A stretch of DNA of 9,097 bases, from assembly GCA_030840415.1 (NCBI GenBank), contig JAVEEO010000155.1, forward strand, positions 1 through 9,097, given 5' to 3'. Positions 5,869 to 9,097 of this stretch are shown here, piece after piece (positions within the stretch are counted from its first letter, which is position 1; the number at the start of each line of letters is the position of its first letter). The position numbers and the translations under genes were made by a program. Source of the stretch: Pseudonocardiales bacterium. GTDB taxonomy: Bacteria; Actinomycetota; Actinomycetes; Mycobacteriales; Jatrophihabitantaceae. Below the pieces are notes generated by a model. The model made no database searches, was not told the origin of the DNA, and saw only the letters and a list, made by a program, of their open reading frames with translations.

Positions 5869-7130
5869 AGCCGATCGAGGATGGGGTGCGGGCCACCGCC
5901 TTCGCGCTGATCCATCGCAGCGTACGGCGGCGCCTGGTACAGGTGGACGGGGCGCACAACATCCCGATCGACGGGGCGTTCATCCTGGCGCCCAACCACA
6001 GCAGCTACTTCGACCACTACCTCGTCGAGACGGTGCTGTTCAGCGCCCGTGGCAAGCCGACCTGGTTCCTGACGAAATCCGAAGCGTTCGACAAGCCGAT
6101 CAGCCGGTTCTGGCACAACGTCATGCGCTGCATCCCGGTCGACCGGGGACGGCCGACCGCGGCCACCCTGGCTCGCATCGGGCAGGCGCTGGCCGACGGC
6201 CGGGCCCTGGTGATCTACCCGGAGGGCACCCGCGGCCCGGGGGACCGGCTGCTTCCGTTCAAGGACGGCGCGTTCTGGTTCGCCGTCCGGCATGACGTGG
6301 CCGTGATCCCGGTGGGGATCGCCGGCGCGGACCAGGTGCTCGCCAAGGGCACCAGGTGGCCGCGAAAGGCGCCCCTGCGGATCGTGTTCGGGGAGGCTTT
6401 GACGGACAACCCGTCGCTGTCCCGCTCACAGCGGATCCAGACGCTGCGCCTACAGGCAGAGCGCCGGATTCCCGAATTGATGGCCGACGCAGCGATGCCC
6501 GGGGCGGATCCGTCCGGCGCGCTGGGGCTGGAGGTGGGCCGTCAGATCGACGCCAGCCTCCGGCCCGACGGCCGCTGCCCTGCCGAGGCACTGCGGCGGC
6601 TCGGCCTGCTGGCCGCGCTGGTGCCCGATCGAGGCACCGCGGAGATCGAGCTGCCGGCGCAGCGCCTGCGGCTGCGCGGGCTGCGTGCCATGTCGGCCGG
6701 ACCGCTGCGGCGGCCGGTGCTGGCCTATCCGGTGCGGCGACGGGCGCTGCGGCTGCTCCGCCGCAATCCCGAGCATCCGATGGCCAACTACCTTGTCGGG
6801 CGCTGGCATCTGACCATGCCGCGATCCCTCGGCGGCCGGCCGGAAACCGGTGTCGAACACCTGAGCAGGGCAACCGCGACCGCACCCCGGTCGGACACCC
6901 GCTTCGCGATGGGCCTGGCTGAGGCACTCGTCGCAGCCGGTCATCCCGACGAGGCGGTCACGCCGCTGGCCTTGGTCATCGAGCACACCCCACCCACCGA
7001 CCGGGGGTACCGGCGCGTCCAGCGCGCCCAAGCCCTGCTGTCGGCAGTCAATTCCCGTCCTTCCGGCGTCCCTGATGACGCCCCTGTCCAGACGTTTGCC
7101 GTCACGGCCGCCGTCGGAGGTTCCACATGA
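5865..7130 (+). CDS. PlsC-type 1-acyl-glycerol-3-phosphate acyltransferase with C-terminal TPR-like extension
   Basis: A 421-residue protein. Residues about 20-205 form the lysophospholipid/glycerolipid acyltransferase domain: motif I NHSSYFD (His45 and Asp50 of the HX4D catalytic pair), motif II around FLTKSEAF (68-75) and IPVDRGR (90-96), motif III PEGTRGPGD (119-127, with Glu120 and Arg123) and motif IV VIPVGIAG (147-154). Such enzymes transfer an acyl chain from acyl-CoA or acyl-ACP to a hydroxyl acceptor at the inner face of the membrane; the acceptor here cannot be told. Family members usually end at about 200-260 residues. This one carries about 200 more, Arg/Ala-rich, with helical units resembling tetratricopeptide repeats at about 343-395 (GLAEALVAAGHPDEAVTPL). 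The GTG start overlaps the ribB stop and has no ribosome binding site of its own, so it is probably translated by coupling. Its stop overlaps the start of the MMPL gene (ATGA). The context suggests acylation of a molecule exported by the MMPL protein, which is inference. Confidence 0.94.
   Translation: MKPIEDGVRATAFALIHRSVRRRLVQVDGAHNIPIDGAFILAPNHSSYFDHYLVETVLFSARGKPTWFLTKSEAFDKPISRFWHNVMRCIPVDRGRPTAATLARIGQALADGRALVIYPEGTRGPGDRLLPFKDGAFWFAVRHDVAVIPVGIAGADQVLAKGTRWPRKAPLRIVFGEALTDNPSLSRSQRIQTLRLQAERRIPELMADAAMPGADPSGALGLEVGRQIDASLRPDGRCPAEALRRLGLLAALVPDRGTAEIELPAQRLRLRGLRAMSAGPLRRPVLAYPVRRRALRLLRRNPEHPMANYLVGRWHLTMPRSLGGRPETGVEHLSRATATAPRSDTRFAMGLAEALVAAGHPDEAVTPLALVIEHTPPTDRGYRRVQRAQALLSAVNSRPSGVPDDAPVQTFAVTAAVGGST
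7116..7120 (+). promoter_or_regulatory. Shine-Dalgarno site of the MMPL gene
   Basis: GGAGG lies six bases before the ATG at 7127, inside the end of the acyltransferase gene. It supports a start at the ATGA overlap (7127-7130). Confidence 0.7.
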
Positions 7131-9097
7131 ACGCCCTCACCCGCTTGTCCCTGAAGCGGCCGCGTCTGGTCATCGGCTTCTGGCTGATCGTCCTGGCATC
7201 CTCCGGTGCACTGGCGTTGCACCTGCCCGATGCCATGAAAGCCGGTGGCTTCAACAACCCGCGCGGCTCAGCCGTCGCCGGCCAGAGCACGCTTGAGAAG
7301 GCATTCGGCGACGCCCCGACCAGCCTGCAGGTGGTGCTGTACGACGCCGACCAACCGGTGGCCCCCATCGCGGCGGCGGCGGCGGCGAAGCTGCGCGGCT
7401 TCGAGCACGTCGTCTCGGTGCAGGATGCCCGCACCCACCCGAACTGGGTTTCCAAGGACGGGCACACGACATTCCTGCAGATCGGCTTCGGCAGCGACAA
7501 CAACACCACCCAGAACCTGGTGCCCGAGTTGCATACCGCAACGGTGTCGGCGGTCGCCGACCCGAGCGTCGAGGTCGCGGTGACGGGTGCGCCCGCGCTG
7601 GACTACGCCTTGAACCTGCAGTCGGCCGAGGACGCCAAACACGCCGAACTGATCGCCTTTCCCTTGCTGTTCCTGGTGCTGTTCCTGGTCTTCCGCTCGG
7701 TCGCCGCGACGTTGATCCCGGTATCCATGGCGGGGCTGAGCATCGTGGTCTCGCACGGCATCGGGTACCTGCTGAGCCGGGTCACCGAGATCGAGATCCT
7801 CTACACGAACGTGGTCTCGTTGATCGGCTTGGCGGTCGCGGTCGACTACTGCCTGTTCATCGTCAAGCGCTACCGCGACGAGTTGGCAGCCGGTGCCGAC
7901 ACCCGACCGGCGCTGCTGCGCGCGATGGGCACCGCCGGCCACTCCGTGATGTTCAGCGGCCTGGTCGTCGTGGTCGCGTTGCTCACCCTGCTCATCCCGC
8001 GCATGATGGTGTTCTCCAGCGTCGCGCTGGCGGGCGCGGTCGTGACGCTGGTGGCACTCGGGCTGACGTTGACGCTGCTCCCGGCCGTTCTGTTGCTGCT
8101 CGGCCCCCGGATCTCCTGGGGCAGGCTTCGTACGCGGCGCCAACCCAGAACCGCCCGGGCCGCCCGGTTCGACCTCAGTCGGCTGCGGCGCAGGCCCAAA
8201 TTGCTGCTGCTACTGCTGGTACCCGCGTTCCTGATCCTTGCCGCGCCGATGTCCGGCATCCGGCTACAGGTTCCGGTGGCCAGCGCCTCCATCCTGCCCG
8301 CGGGGACCGAAGCGCGGACCGGTATCGAACGCATCGATCAGAACCTTGCGCTACGAGACCTCTTCCCGATCGAGGTCGTCCTGTCCGCACCGGCGTCCGG
8401 CGGGGCCCCCCGGCTCCTCGACGCTGCTCGCGCGGTGACCGGATTGGCAGGCAAGCAGGGGCAAACGCTCCAGACCCGCGCGGTGACCGAGCTGGCCGCG
8501 GACCCGGCGAGTGTTGCCACGGCGGCCGGTGGCGACCTGACCGCGCTACCGGCAGCGAACCGGGCAGCCTTCCAGCAGTTGTGGACCAGGTCGGGGGAGG
8601 ACTACGTCACACGGGTCCAGATCCTGTCCAAGGCCGGGCCGGATGCGGTAGGCACCCACGAACTGGTCGCCTCGCTGCGTAATGGACTGCCGGCTGCGGT
8701 GGGGGACGGAGTCCGGTCGCAAGTCACCGGGGCCACCGCTCAGGGCGCGGACTTCGACAACGTGGTGCGCGGCTCGCTGCCGCTGATCGTGCTGGCGGCC
8801 GCGTTCGCCACCCTGCTGCTGTTGCGCCGGGCCTTCTCGTCCTGGTTGGCGCCGCTGTTGGCGTTGGCCTTCAACGCATTGGTGGTGACCGCGAGCCTCG
8901 GCCTGCTCAGCCTGATCTATCAGAAGGGGCTGGACCAACCGATCAACAGCGTCACCCCGCTACTGCTGTTCGCCATCATGTTCGGGTTGAGCATGGACTA
9001 CATGGTGATCATGATGTCGCGGATGCGGGAGTTCTACCGCGAGGGCTACTGCCACCATGACGCGAGCGAAACCGGCCTGCGCCGCTCCGCCGGGATG
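7127..9097 (+). CDS. MMPL-family (RND superfamily) membrane transporter, 3' end outside the window
   Basis: The open frame runs 657 codons to the window edge without a stop. The layout is that of MMPL exporters: TM1 at about residues 13-33, a first extracytoplasmic porter domain (about 35-172), a block of hydrophobic helices (about 173-326), an Arg-rich cytoplasmic loop (about 330-357), TM7 (about 358-376), a second extracytoplasmic domain (about 380-580), then TM8-10. The proton-relay Asp-Tyr pairs are present in both halves: GLAVAVDYCLFIVKRYRDEL with Asp240-Tyr241, and FGLSMDYMVIMMSRMREF with Asp624-Tyr625. The frame leaves the window before TM11-12, so about 60-100 or more residues are missing. 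MMPL proteins use the proton gradient to move lipids, glycolipids, polyketides or drugs across the inner membrane. The ATGA overlap with the acyltransferase gene points to an operon and a lipid-like cargo (inference). A run of six GCG codons at 7370-7387 encodes six alanines in porter domain 1. Confidence 0.95.
   Translation, partial: MNALTRLSLKRPRLVIGFWLIVLASSGALALHLPDAMKAGGFNNPRGSAVAGQSTLEKAFGDAPTSLQVVLYDADQPVAPIAAAAAAKLRGFEHVVSVQDARTHPNWVSKDGHTTFLQIGFGSDNNTTQNLVPELHTATVSAVADPSVEVAVTGAPALDYALNLQSAEDAKHAELIAFPLLFLVLFLVFRSVAATLIPVSMAGLSIVVSHGIGYLLSRVTEIEILYTNVVSLIGLAVAVDYCLFIVKRYRDELAAGADTRPALLRAMGTAGHSVMFSGLVVVVALLTLLIPRMMVFSSVALAGAVVTLVALGLTLTLLPAVLLLLGPRISWGRLRTRRQPRTARAARFDLSRLRRRPKLLLLLLVPAFLILAAPMSGIRLQVPVASASILPAGTEARTGIERIDQNLALRDLFPIEVVLSAPASGGAPRLLDAARAVTGLAGKQGQTLQTRAVTELAADPASVATAAGGDLTALPAANRAAFQQLWTRSGEDYVTRVQILSKAGPDAVGTHELVASLRNGLPAAVGDGVRSQVTGATAQGADFDNVVRGSLPLIVLAAAFATLLLLRRAFSSWLAPLLALAFNALVVTASLGLLSLIYQKGLDQPINSVTPLLLFAIMFGLSMDYMVIMMSRMREFYREGYCHHDASETGLRRSAGM

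Noticed and set aside
7268..8143. 291-codon open frame on the - strand opposite the MMPL gene
   Set aside because: Its composition (Gln/Arg/Asp/His-rich) is typical of an antisense shadow, and the + strand carries unmistakable MMPL motifs.

Overview
The window is GC-rich (C/G strongly favoured at third codon positions), with GTG starts, four-base ATGA/GTGA gene overlaps and MMPL, MarR and LysM families. This points to a high-GC actinobacterium; the genus cannot be told from the sequence. There are seven supported protein-coding genes, no RNA gene, no CRISPR array and no recognisable transposase or integrase.

Left part (1-800, + strand): a small ORF (36-269) with a good ribosome binding site and a Sec-type signal peptide is followed, in the same frame and separated only by one TAG and five codons, by a cysteine-rich 157-residue protein (285-758) with a C-x3-C-x7-C ... 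C-x5-C-x10-C-x2-C pattern. Neither has a function I can name. The pair could be a small-peptide/metalloprotein unit or one gene interrupted by an in-frame amber codon.

Middle part (801-4340, - strand): a 1179-residue protein with one canonical LysM domain and several degenerate LysM-like units in its N-terminal 450 residues, followed by about 730 residues of unassigned sequence. It has no signal peptide. It converges on the cysteine-rich gene, and an exact 16-bp direct repeat lies just outside each of its ends.

Right part (4468-9097): a divergent regulator/operon pair. A MarR-family repressor gene reads leftward. Rightward run a stand-alone 3,4-dihydroxy-2-butanone-4-phosphate synthase (ribB), a PlsC-type acyltransferase with an extra C-terminal helical (TPR-like) region, and an MMPL-family membrane transporter that leaves the window. 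The three rightward genes overlap by four bases at each junction (GTGA, then ATGA), so they are very likely one translationally coupled operon. The 237-bp divergent intergenic region holds three 28-bp-spaced copies of an imperfect palindrome (consensus TCAATGAT-n5-ATCGATGA), the best candidates for MarR operators. Linking a flavin-precursor enzyme, a lipid acyltransferase and an MMPL exporter under one MarR switch is unusual and is the most interesting system in the window. Its physiological role is inference only.
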